The position numbers and the translations under genes are program-made. This document shows, one piece after another, positions 32,693-44,039 of a stretch of 64,000 bases of DNA. The DNA lies in assembly GCA_029959085.1 (NCBI GenBank), contig JARWIR010000008.1, positions 3,410,001 to 3,474,000 on the forward strand, written 5' to 3'. How positions within the stretch are numbered: the first letter of the stretch is position 1; each line of letters opens with the position of its first letter. The notes below the pieces were generated by a model. The model was not told the DNA's origin. It made no database searches and was given only the letters and a program-made list of their open reading frames with translations. This stretch comes from Nemophila menziesii (Eukaryota; Streptophyta; Magnoliopsida; Boraginales; Hydrophyllaceae).

Positions 32693-34630
32693 CTATTTAA
32701 TAACTAATATCGATATAACAGTGGGTAATAAGACTTACCTAGAATGGTGTACTTTGTTGAAATGGCATGACCAACAATCATTTTTCCTGTAAATTAAATT
32801 AACAACTCATTAATGTAATGAGACCTACAGTTCTCTCTATTCCAAGAATTTTCCTAAGCTTGTTATTTCAGATTTGTTACATTTTGCTTGTTAGTTAAGA
32901 TTGACACTTGTGTGTAGGAAATGATACAAGGAATAATGATATGGACTGATGTTTATGAGGGACTATAAACTATTATATGGAGGGTGGTTGAACGGGATTA
33001 GCTGAAGTTCATAGTAACAAAATCAGGGTTTGGAATTGATGTGAGGTTCTGATTGTTAACCATCCGATACCATTTAATATTAGTAAATAACTTGTGTTGG
33101 ATATGGGAGATCTGTCACAATATGTGAATAGGATCTATATCAATGAATAACAGTACAAAAGTACCTATAATTATATAACTAGATCTGAAAATAATACAAA
33201 ATCAAATTGCAAGATCAATAAGCATATTTTGGGTTTCATTTTAAGTCACAAGTTTATCTACTAAGTTGTATTTCCGATGGTTATCTGCATAAGAGCTCTA
33301 GTTGAATAAATGAAAGCGCTAAACCCTCAAGGCAGAATTGGATCTGACAAGTTAAGGGGGGAGAAGATGAAAGATATCTTGCCAGGATTTGAAGATTTTG
33401 ATACTGATGTGGTGTTGTAATATATTTCCAAGGTAGCTCTACAGTTTATAGATATCGTCGTTGTTGTATAGATTGGGTGGCGCAGATTGTCTAAGACTGG
33501 TGAAGTGTTCGAATGGTGAAAGATATGGGAGCGAAAAGTTTTTAATTGGATATGGGTCGAATCTCTTGGGGGCATTAATTATAGATGTTGGATTATGGGA
33601 TATTTTGATGAAGAAATTGTATAATTCATAGAGATGGTGAGGCCCCATAGAAATGCGACAGAGAGGCGTAAGCGATTGGGCTGGAAATGGAGACAAGGGC
33701 TTATTGGGCCACCTCTTTGAGATATAGCTTGGAGCCTCGATTTGGATTGGAAATAAAAGAAGATGTTTACATTTCAGTAACTACTGCTTAAAGGAGGTCT
33801 AAGAATACAAAAGTTATCAGTTACATTTTCAAGCAATTGAAGCTGCTCAAGCGCAAGATATGATTAGGCACTTTGAAAATAATGTCTACATCTATTCTAT
33901 TTCTATCACACCTAAACATGGTTTTTCAAACTCATTCAACGCTTTATTTTCATGTCATTTGCAGGGATCAAGTACATTAGCTCAAGCGCTCGATAACTAT
34001 TACATCATTTGACCAACTATATTTTTCCTTTACTTACATGTTATTTTAAGTTGTCATTAAGAACAATTATTGGTACTGATTAGCTCTTTTTGGTAAATTC
34101 CATGTGAAATATTGTAATCTGTTTTTTCCTTTTTTCTAAATTATTTCTAGTGTAGTCTATTTTAAATCTACTTCGGCTCATTTCTTTACTTTGTTAATTG
34201 TGTGGAGTTATAAGCATTATTTCATTAATCTTCTTGATTAAGAAATTAATTGTTTCAGGAAGATCATATATCAGAAGATATTCCTTAGTTATATTAAGTC
34301 TTACAGCCCAATGGTCATATGAAAAAACGCCTTTGTTGAATAATCTAAGCTATATAGAATTACCCCTAAATATTGGACTTAAGTTAGTAGTGACTCAATA
34401 ATATTTAAAATGTCTTAGGACTCAAGCTTTTAGCATCAAAGGAGTCACACTAATATGATACGATTAAGATGGGTAGTTGACAATTTTTGTGCATGTAATA
34501 GAATATACTGAATATATAGAGTGACAAATATAATTATAGTGTGATATGAATTACGTCAATTGGTCTCTTATAGTGATTACCTCCAAAAAAATCATCTTTT
34601 TTTGATAGAAATCGAAAACAAAAATCATTT
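32693..34630. other. Spacer between AT-hook and MAPK remnants
   Basis: No coding frame supported. It is collinear with about 50564-52440 in the second block. Confidence 0.45.
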
Positions 34631-35698
34631 ATGAGTTCATCATTTATAACTTTATTGGGAGTTATAAAAAAACATGTTAACAATATTGTTTTACAGGATG
34701 TGATGATCCCTAGTAAGAAGGAACGTACCAAGGATTTGTATTTGGTTTATGAGTTAATGGATATGAATCTTCATGAGATTATTAATCTTCTCCGACGTTA
34801 TCGAATGATCACTGCAAGTTTTACATGCTACCGTTACTCATTTATTAATTTGATAATTATTTTTTTATTTATAGTTATATGATTAAGGAGTAATAGGGGC
34901 TTATCCAGGTTTTTTCAATGGCTAACTAAAAATAAAAAAAAACCCAGGAAAATAAAGGATAAATTTTCCGTTTGAGGGAGGGTTAAAAATCTTATATTTA
35001 GACATGGGTTAATGTATATTTTCCCGTATTGCATCCTGGGTCCGGAAGGAAACACACCTGATCCCAGGAATAACCAGGTCACATGTTAAGTAAATGTATA
35101 TTAAAAATATATGAATATTGTTCTAATCATGTTTTTTATTTGTGAAAGCTATCTTTTATGAGGTTTGGAACATCTACACTCAACAAACAATCTCCATCGC
35201 GATTTGAAGCCTGAAATCTATTTTCGTTAATGCAAAATAACTGCAAAATGAAAATTAGGGCCTTTGGATTTGGAAGAAGAAGAAGTGAAACGAAGAGTTT
35301 ATGAACGAATATTCTAAAGATTAAGCGTTCATAAGAGCGCTTCCTTATTCCAGAGGAATTCAATTTTCTCATCTATACCTGTGGTCTGATCCAATTGCCA
35401 TAGATTTGTTGCAACTATGCTCACATTCGATCCAGCTAAGAGAATTATAGTCACAGAAGATATTTGTCATCCCTACATGTCATCATTTCATGATCATTGG
35501 AATTCCAATACTTCTCAATATCTTTTGGATCTTAATATTTAAGCGAATATGAGCAATGCTTTACTTAGGAAAATTATGTTGAAAACGATTAGTTACTACC
35601 ATCCCGAACCACCTTTTTGGAATTCACCTATGAAGAAAGAAGCTGTGATCCATCAAAATAAGTATAAAAGATCAATGGTGCTAGAATCTTCAAGATAA
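34631..35698 (+). pseudogene. MAPK-like protein kinase pseudogene, most complete copy
   Basis: Three parts on the plus strand. At about 34660-34800: [20 protein letters not shown] and NLHEII, the hinge region of MAP kinases. At about 35160-35290, after AT-rich intron-like sequence: LHSTNNLHRDLKPE with the catalytic HRD loop, then an altered DFG region reading AFGFG, with stops and frameshifts. At about 35417-35545: MLTFDPAKRIIVTEDICHPY, the C-lobe MAPK motif. A C-terminal tail YYHPEPPFWNSPMKKEAV ends near 35698. The glycine loop and activation loop T-x-Y are missing. The stops, the DFG loss and missing exons make it non-functional. Downstream (to about 36077) it stays collinear with 20280-20650. 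Confidence 0.8.
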
Positions 35699-36199
35699 AA
35701 GAAATGTTTTAGCCTTTTGAAAAAGCATGGTTTTGCATAATTTGTGGGATTAATGATGTAAAAATTTATTTTTGAGATTCTATTACACAATGTTGAACTC
35801 GTTATACTTTTAAATCAGGTTAGACTCGTTATATTTAATTTATGGACAATTTTTCCTTTTTTGTTATTATTTAGTTTTTTTTTCCTTCTTATTAATAAAT
35901 TCTGATTTTAATGTCCTAGGAGAAGATAAGACAACACAATGAAAATGTTGTTCACTAAAACTGAGAAAACCAATTTTCCATCTCTCTATTAGATCGTCAT
36001 TTAGATACCAGAAAACAATTTGACCAAAAAAAAAAATACCAGAAAATATTTTCTGCAAAAGAATTACAAGTTCAATAGTGTTGGACATTTTAGCGAAATT
36101 GATCTCTCTTTTTTGAATTAAAACAAGAGTGCACGCTTGTTTTAATATGATAAAGAGATATTCGGGGTCAGAAGGTTTGTTGAGGGTCGGGGTCCAAGG

Positions 36200-37557
36200 T
36201 GTCTTATTTAGAGATTCGAGATAGAAAGGGGTGTGAGAATCAAGTTGCGGATCATCTGTCACGTCTTGAAGGTTCAGAGTCGAATAGTAATCCTTAGTTA
36301 GTTAATGAAACATTCCCCGATGAAGGTCTATTTGCTATACATGATGCTACTCCATGGTATGCAGACATTGTAAATCTTATTGTTAGTGGTAACTTTCCCG
36401 AAGGAACCACTTCACAGGATAAGAAAAGATTGATGAGCTGTGCTAAAAAGTTCTTTTGGGAGGATCCGTTCCTCTACAAAGTATGTGGTGATCAGATGGT
36501 GAGAAGATGTATACCTGAGAAAGACGTCTTCTCAGTAGTTGCGGGTTGTCATGATTCACCTTATGGAGGACACTTCAAGGGCGACCGCACAGCTGCTAAT
36601 GTATTACAATCCAGTTTTTATTGACCTACATTGCTTAAGGATTGTCATGAGTATGTTAAGAAGTGTCATAGATGCCACTTTACTGGTAATATATCCAAAA
36701 GGGATGAGATGCCACATAATAACGTTCTTAAATTTGAAATATTTGATGTTTGGGGTATTGATTTCATGGGTCCTTTTCTACCATCCAATGGGAACCAATA
36801 CATCTTACTAGTTGTTGATTACGTGTCTAAATGGGTAGAGGCTGTGGCTCTACCAACCAATGATTCACGAGTAGTGATTAAATTCTAGAAGTCTCATATT
36901 TTCACTAGACATGGCACACCCAGATTTATTATCAGTGATGGAGGTTCACACTTTGCGAACAAATATCTGAAGACAGTGCTAGAGAAGAATGAGATAAGAC
37001 ATCGTGTTTCTACCGCGTATCATCCACAAGCCAATGGTCAAGCTGTGGTTTCAAATCGAGGGGTAGAATTTATCCTAGAGAAGACTGTTGGTCCTACTAT
37101 AAAAGATTGGTCATTGAAGTTAGATGATGCTTTATGGGCCTACCGTACTAAGTATAAACTCATGTTGGCATCTCTGTATCGTATAGTTTATGGTAAGGCT
37201 TGTCACTTACCTCTTGAACTTGAATTGGGTGCATATTGAGCGATAGCGTAGTTGAATTTAGATCCTACTTTGGCCGGTGAGAACCGTATGATGAAGTTGA
37301 GTGAACTTGATGAGTTTCAGTTACATGCCTATGAAAACGCTAAATTTTATAAGGAGAATATTAAGAGATGGTATGATAATTGTATTTGTGTGAAGAAGTT
37401 TGAAGTTGGACAAAAGGTCCTGAAATACAACTCCAAGTTCAGTAATTATCTGGGAAAGTTGAGATCGAAATGGTTTGGTTCAGAAGTTGTGACCAAAGTT
37501 ACGCCTCATGGAGCGATAGAGATTGAACACCCAATCGAGAACCACACTTTATGGTGA
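36200..37557 (+). pseudogene. E3 RNase H end and integrase
   Basis: A single frame with several internal stops (TGA 36622-36624, TAG 36886-36888, TGA 37237-37239, TAG 37249-37251). It starts with the RNase H end ENQVADHLSRLEG. The integrase zinc-binding region follows (CHDSPYGGHFKGDRTAAN and CHRCHF), then the catalytic core with GIDFMGPF and ISDGGSHF. The third catalytic residue, a glutamate in GQVE-type sequence, is here GQAV, a valine 36 residues after the second aspartate. The C-terminal part (GENRMMKLSELDEF, KLRSKWFGSEVVTKV) ends at 37557. It would integrate the element's DNA if intact; stops and the missing glutamate rule that out. Confidence 0.88.
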
Positions 37558-37669
37558 ATGGACATCGACTGAAAATTTATCATGGAAGTGAGGATACTAA
37601 TCGCATGGTGGATCCACATCCTGGGGAAGTCATGTACTCCTTGAAGATGAATAGATGCGAGAGGTAAAT

Positions 37670-37686
37670 CGTCGAGCTTAACGACG
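37670..37686 (+). other. E3 hairpin after pol
   Basis: CGTCG pairs with CGACG around AGCTTAA, in the conserved stretch GAGAGGTAA..TTAAACAAA shared with E1 and E2. Confidence 0.5.
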
Positions 37687-37859
37687 TTAAACAAAAGCCA
37701 TTTTATTTGTATATTAGTTTATTGCTTTATGTTTTTAAATTCCTAGTGTATATTTCTAAGTATAATGTCGAGTCATAGTGTCTAATTTTAAAATAATTGA
37801 GAAAGGTAGTGTGTTAATTGTGCAGGAATTGAGTTGGGGTGCTGATGAACAAAAGAGGG

Positions 37860-38190
37860 AAAAATTTGCTGCACTGGCCGGCTAGCCGGTCAGATCACCG
37901 GCATGCCGATGGAGGAAAACACGAGCCCTCGTTTCTAGGACTCGGGTTGTTTGCCTAGAGCTAGAAAAAAGTTAAAGAGCCGCATCGGCTAGCGGGCCAG
38001 ATCGCCGGTATACCGGCTAGAAGGAAAACACGTGCCCTCGGATTCACACTTTGTGGTGGACTCGAAAACACATGGCCTCGTGTAGTGGACTCGGGTTCAA
38101 GGCAGAAAGTTACAAAAAGAGAGATTTCCAGCACCGGTATGGCGGCTATTTCGCCGGTAATGCCGGTCAGTATGTCGGTTTTGAAGAGTT
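37860..38190 (+). repeat. E3 GC-rich degenerate repeat block
   Basis: Words such as GGCTAGCCGG, CGCCGGTA, ATGCCGGTCAG and GTGGACTCG recur. The position between pol and ORF2 equals that of the E1 and E2 blocks, but the word set differs. Confidence 0.6.
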
Positions 38191-38541
38191 TGTTGCCTTA
38201 TACACTTCTTACCTTATCAAGTGCAAACCCTAGCCTCTCCCATACGAATTTTCCAACTCCCAACCTTATAAATAGACTTTCAAGCTTGATTAAACCTCTA
38301 CAACAAACACCATAACATCAATAATCCTCTCCTCCATCTTCCATAAACACAATTTATTCATCAAATTCATCACACTACACCATAAATCACCATCAAGATC
38401 ATCAAGCTATCAAGAATTCTTCCAAGAATCATCAAGAAACCTTCTTTCATCATCAAACCCAAGCAAGAAACTCAAGCTACACCAATCTTTCTTAACTTTA
38501 TAGCATCCTTGGTGTAACTTGAGTTTGGGGTCAAATCAAAC

Positions 38542-39000
38542 ATGACAAACAGAACAGATGCTATGGATTATAAGAGGAAGTGTTCAATCCTAGGGAAGAA
38601 CAAAAATTTGCCTGAAGCCACAATTGAAACGGACATCGATCTTGATGAGACTATTGAAAAGAAACAACAAGAAGAGGCACCTGCACAACCACTACCCAAG
38701 AAATTCACAGCTAGGATGAAGGTACCATCAAAGCCTAAAGAAAAGACACAAATACAAGATCAAGGTTTTTCTACTTCCTCTCAGAATAATTCTTGCACAC
38801 CCCCAAGGGCTATCAAATTGCAACATGAAGTCGATCTTTCAAGAAAAGAAAACAAAGCACTTTGGGTGGAAATTGCACAGATTAATTCACAATTGGAAGA
38901 GGTAACTTCGATCATGGATATTGATAATTATTCTTCTTCGGAGGAGGAGGACATGATGGATCTTTATGGCCAGGTACCCCACTCTAATTCTTCTTCTTAA
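38542..39000 (+). CDS. E3 ORF2, short Athila-type accessory protein (152 aa)
   Basis: Intact frame, ATG 38542 to TAA at 39000. Starts MTNRTDAMDYKRKC, then LGKNKNLPEAT, FTARMKVPSKPKEK and a predicted helical part with ALWVEIAQINSQLEEV, ending EEEDMMDLYGQVPHSNSSS. It is close to E1 ORF2 (1532-1966) and shares only its first residues and possibly a helical end with the longer E2 ORF2. A polypurine-like motif (38518-38532) lies 10 bases upstream. Being open while pol is broken may reflect chance in a short frame. Function unknown. Confidence 0.6.
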   Translation: MTNRTDAMDYKRKCSILGKNKNLPEATIETDIDLDETIEKKQQEEAPAQPLPKKFTARMKVPSKPKEKTQIQDQGFSTSSQNNSCTPPRAIKLQHEVDLSRKENKALWVEIAQINSQLEEVTSIMDIDNYSSSEEEDMMDLYGQVPHSNSSS

Positions 39001-39748
39001 TTAATGGTAGACACTAGGTAGTTTAGTTTTTAATTTTATTGTTTTATTGAGTCTTTTTCGATTCGTGGGGACACAGCTCACTTTTAATTTTGGGGTGGGG
39101 TTGTTGCCTCATCCCAATTTTTTGTATTTTACATGTTTTTTGGAAAGATTTTTTTTAGGGTTGCGTTTGACTGTAGAGTATTTTAAATGCCCCCATCAAT
39201 CATGCTTTTCATGAATTTATGATAGAAAATAGTTGTCTTTAGGAGTTAGTGTAAAACACACTTAGATTGCATGCAACTATGAGATAATTGATAGGAAGAA
39301 TTAATGGACAATGCAAAAGAAGCAAACTTGTGCTTAAGCATAATGAGTGGCTTGTAGAACGTGAGATCTGAATGAGTAGAGAACTCGCTTAGGTATGAAC
39401 TAGAGGCAAGATGTGTAAATAGGAAAATGATAGAGACAGTTCTTCGTTAGCCCTTTATATCCTTTTTGCCTTCTATCCCTGAATTAATTATATCCTTCTT
39501 AGCCAAATTTTTAGCCTTTAAGCCTTTCTTTTGTCGCCATATTATAAGTCAATTTCCCTTTTGATTATTAGGCATTACCATATGACCCGCACTTGAATCA
39601 AGATCCTGAGACTTCCTGTCTTGAGCTTGAGTTTGGGGTGGTAGGTCCACTATATGGGAATTTACATTGGGTTGGGATTTTTTGAGCTTATCAATTGTGC
39701 TCGGTTATATATTTTGATGATGATTCACAGATTTATTATATTTTAACC

Positions 39749-39924
39749 CTTTGTTGGGGTAGGAGTAAATGAAAAAAAAATAGAAAAAAAAAGAGATATG
39801 AAAAGTTATGAAAAGAAATAATTTATGAAAAATAGCGTGATATCTCAACATCAAAAAGAGAGTCATGACTATACAAAAGAAAGGAAATTTCATTTAAAAG
39901 GAATAAATATTTGGACCGACAAAG
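39749..39924 (+). other. E3 3' untranslated long-range stem
   Basis: CTTTGTTGG (39749-39757) pairs with CCGACAAAG (39916-39924) using one G-U pair. Both arms differ from E2 at matching positions, so pairing is kept. Confidence 0.5.
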
Positions 39925-40015
39925 AGGAAATTTTTATGTGATAATCTTTAGTGCTTATTGGGTTAATTTGGGGACACTATATTAGCGCGTAAAATGGGTT
40001 GAGTGAGAATGTATT

Positions 40016-40568
40016 CGATAAAAAAAAGATGGGTTGAACCAACTAAATGATAATTTTCTAGAAAAAATATTAGAAGAAAATCGTTATCTACAATATATTA
40101 CAAGTTTGTATTTTACATGTGATTAAATGTTTACTTTATATGACCTGTTTTCCATCAACTTAACTAAATATGCAGGTGATAATGATTACTTAACACAATA
40201 ATATAGAATTATCAAAGCTAAACATTATATGTCATAGATAATAGTTATGATTATTTTCTTGAGAAAATAGGACAAAGATGATAGACCTTAGCTACAATTT
40301 ACCCATTACATTTATGTATTAAATTATTAAGTATTTCATTTTAATTTTTTGTTATCTTACATTATTATTTTTATTTTAACTAAGTTAACATATAAGGCAG
40401 GATTTATGCATACAAATTCTAATTTTCTATTATTTTATACATAAAAAGTTATAATATTCAAAACACATCAAATAAAAATTACAAAATTCGAAACACATTT
40501 AAAGAATAAATTTTTTTGTTCCTTATTTGAATAATAATTATATTATTAAAGATGGTTATTATATATAA
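40016..40568. other. AT-rich sequence between E3 and E4, nothing recognised
   Basis: No gene, LTR end or repeat family seen. Low-complexity AT runs dominate. Confidence 0.5.
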
Positions 40569-40607
40569 CTAAATATAATAACTACTTGCAGGTACAGATA
40601 CGTATCA
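40569..40607 (-). repeat. E4 3' LTR, first 39 bases only
   Basis: On the minus strand TGATACGTATCTGTAC..., matching the start of the 5' LTR (45238-45200) with a couple of differences. After about 39 bases the similarity stops abruptly. Confidence 0.8.
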
Positions 40608-40621
40608 TTCCTTCCCCCTTT
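40608..40621 (-). other. E4 polypurine tract
   Basis: AAAGGGGGAAGGAA on the minus strand, between the pol stop and the 3' LTR start. Confidence 0.85.
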
Positions 40622-43600
40622 AAGGATCCTTGTCCGCAAGGAGAAAGTCTGGATATGTCTTGGTGAAGCGCCATTTATTTTCCCAGGTTGCATCTTCTCT
40701 TGGAGCTCCTTTCCATTTAACTAATATTTCTGACCTTGGGCGATATTTTCCTTTTTGAATGACTCTGTGATCAAGTACACTTTCGGGTTGTGGGAGTATA
40801 ACAGAGTCATCTGAGACAGTAGGGAGCTGACTTGAAGCCGGAGTGAGTAAGGGACCCACATGTTTTCGCAACTTGCTGACATGAAATACATTGTGAACTT
40901 GAGAGCCTGGTGGGAGACCCAAGCGATATGCTACTGGTCCAACTTTTTCGAGAACCTGATAAGGCCCAAAAAAACGTGGAGCAAGCTTCATTGACGCACG
41001 AAAAGCCACAGATGTTTGCCGATACGGTTGAAGCTTGAGATACACATAGTCCCCAACATCAAAGAACACGTCGCGCCGTTTATGATCTGCTTGATACTTC
41101 ATTCTCTGGCTGGCCAATGCAAGGTTATGACGTAGCGCACGCAAGATTGTATCACGATCACAGAGGTACTCATCTACTGCTTGAATTCGAGAAGTACCTG
41201 GAACGTAAGCGAGTATATTCGGCGGTGGAATCCCGTAGACAGCTTCGAATGGTGTCATTTTGGTGGATGAATGGACAGTTGTATTATAGCTGAATTCAGC
41301 CCACGGAATCCACTCGATCCATTTTCGTGGTTGATTTCCTGCAAAACACCCCAAATATTGTTCCAAAGTACGATTTACCACTTCGGTTTGGCCATCGGTT
41401 TGTGGATGATAACTAGAACTCATGCAAAGTTTACTTCCTTGTAAGTGAAATAGCGCCTTCCAGAACGAGCTTATAAACACTTTATCTCGATCGCTTACTA
41501 TTGATGTTGGAACACCGTGAAGGCGAACTACATGTGCTATAAATGATTTAGCAACTGTGACGGCTGTGTATGGATGTTTTAATGCAACAAAATGAGCATA
41601 TTTGGTTAAGCGATCGACAACTACCATTATAACAGTATACCCATTTGACAACGGGAGCCCTTCAATGAAATCCATCGATACTTCAGTCCACATCCGGGTA
41701 GGAATAGGTAAAGGTTGTAGTAGGCCGGCTGGTTTCATGCAATCTGTTTTGTATCGTTGACATATGTCGCATTCCTTTAGAAAGTCCTTCACTACTCGAC
41801 GCATATTAGGCCACTCAAAACTATGCTTGATACGAGAAAGTGTTTTATGGAATCCAAAATGCCCACCAGTTGGTGATGAGTGGCAATCCTCGATGATTTG
41901 ATGAATTAAAGTCGAAGTAGGACTTAAGTAGACCCTGTTGTTTTTGAACCAAACTCCATCTCGGTGTGCTAGTTTAGAAGATGAATCTGTTTGATCCAAT
42001 CTTCCATAAAATGGATCGTGTTGAACTTCCTGTTGCAATTTCGGCCACCAATCCGCACGTGGCATAGAGATGGATAAGAACTGAAACTCAACCACTCGAG
42101 ACAGAGAGTCGGCAGCTTGATTTTCGGCTCCACGCTTGTATTCAATTTCATAGTCATAACAAAGAATCTTTTGAAGCCATCGAGTTTGAGCTGGGGTAGT
42201 AATTCTTTGTTCGAGTAAATATTTGAGGCTCTTTTGATCCGTGCGAACCGTAAATGGTTTGCCGAGAAGATATGGACGCCATTTTTGAATTGACTTGACC
42301 ACAGCCAACATTTCTTTTTCATATGTGGATAATAATAATGCTGACCCTTTTAACGCTTCGCTGAAATAAGCTATCGGCTGATTATTTTGAGAAAGAACTG
42401 CTCCTATTCCGATCCCACTCGCGTCACATTCAATGAAAAATCGTTGAGAAAAATTTGGAAGGCATAGAACAGGTGAGGATGTTAATGCTTCTTGTAATCT
42501 TCGAAAAGCAAGTTCGGCAGCCTCATTCCATTTAAATGGTTCCTTGCCCAAGAGTTGATTTAATGGAGCTGCTATACATCCAAAGTGACGGATAAATTTG
42601 CGATAATATCCCGCGAGACCGAGAAATCCACGTACTCCCTTTGTTGTTGAAGGTGTCGGCCATTCCAAAACAGCTTTTATTTTTATGGGGTCTACAGCCA
42701 CCCCACGTTCAGAAATTATATGGCCTAGATAGTTCACCTGAGTAACGCCAAACCTGCACTTTGTTTCTTTAGCAAACAACTCATTAGTCTTAAAAATTGT
42801 GAGGATTATTCGAAGATGTGAAAGATGATCGTCCCATGTCTTTGAGTATATCAGAATGTCGTCAAAGAAAACCAATATAAACTTCCTGAGATAAGGGCGA
42901 AATAAATCATTCATGAGGGTTTGGAAGGTGGATGGTGCATTAGTAAGGCCAAACGGCATCACAAGGAACTCGTAGTGACCTTCGTGTGTCCGGAAAGCTG
43001 TTTTTGAGACATCTTCTTCCTGGACCCGAATTTGATGATATCCTGCCCTTAAATCTAACTTGGAGAAGAATTTGGCTCCGTGAAGCTCATCTAGAAGTTC
43101 ATCAATAACTGGGATTGGATATTTATCCTTTATTGTGATGTGGTTTAATGCTCGGTAATCGACACAAAATCGCCAATCGCCATCTGCCTTTTTAACCTAT
43201 AAAACAGGTGATGAAAATGGGCTGTTACTTGACCTTATGAACCCTGATTTCGATAATTCTTCCACTATTTTCTCAATTTCGGTTTTTTGGTAGTATGGGT
43301 AACGGTATGGTCTTACACTTACTGGTTCAGTGTTAGGCTTTATAGGAATGTGGCGATCGTGCGGTCTTTTTGGTGGTAATGTAGTAGGGGTCTCAAAAAC
43401 TTTAGAGAATTCTTTTAGAAGGTTTGATAGGTCAGGTGGTTGATGAATAGTTTCAGAGGTGTTATGAGAAAGTAATATTTGAAATAAGAATCCCGAACCT
43501 TGAAGACAATTGAGATCTTTGTCGGTTAAGGCTTCTAGAGCAGCTGTTTTAAGACCTTGAAATGTGCATGATTTATTCCCGATCTTGTAAGACATAGTTA

Positions 43601-44039
43601 ATTGTTTGTAGTCCGTCTCTATTGGTCCGATAGTTTCCAGCCATTGTACTCCTAGAACCAATTGACAAGCTGCAACCGGAAGTACATAATAATCAGCAGT
43701 AATAAATTTACCTTGGATGTAAACAGTGAGATCTTTGCATAGGCCCTTGCAATCAATATTTTCTCGGTTGGCTACCATGACCTGGAACCTTTTTTCTTGC
43801 ATCACATGTAATCCATGTTTCGTGATAATAGCTTGATCTATAAAGTTATGTGTGCTGCCACAATCAATGAGTATTGTAACATTTTTATTTTTTAGCTTTC
43901 CCTGTACACGAAGTGTTTGGGGATGATTGACTCCTGATATGGCGTGAAAAGAAATCTCAGGTATGACTTCCTGCTTATCAGATTCCATTTCGAGATGTTC
44001 GGTTTTTTGAACGCTTGATTGATCCAAGTCTTCGATCAT
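40620..44039 (-). pseudogene. E4 protease, reverse transcriptase, RNase H, integrase and chromodomain, one in-frame stop
   Basis: One frame from 44039 to 40620 with a single TAG at about 43197-43199. Protease: ILIDCGSTHNFID (about 43870-43830). Reverse transcriptase: WRFCVDYRALN, then VMPFGLTNAPSTFQ and the catalytic FFDDILIYSK (about 42870). RNase H: FFIECDASGIGIGAVLSQ and YLLEQRITTPAQTRW. Integrase: H2C2 zinc finger with GGHFGFHKT and CDICQRYK, core with SMDFIEGLP, VSDRDKVF and DGQTEVVNRTLEQYL (catalytic D, D, E all present). C-terminal chromodomain ILVKWKGAPREDATWE (about 40700). The stop sits where SPVLxVKK normally reads through, so it is probably a recent nonsense mutation. Otherwise the pol looks capable of all steps. 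Confidence 0.93.

Larger units (their letters stand above)
36078..40015 (+). mobile_element. E3: Athila-like element remnant, both LTRs missing
   Basis: Begins inside pol (end of RNase H) and ends in the 3' untranslated region just before the 3' LTR would come. It contains an integrase remnant, a post-pol hairpin, a GC-rich block, ORF2 and the long-range stem. ORF2 and 3' sequences are close to E1, in the opposite orientation. The left break at about 36078 cuts sequence collinear with P1 near 20652; the right break is at about 40015. Confidence 0.85.
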
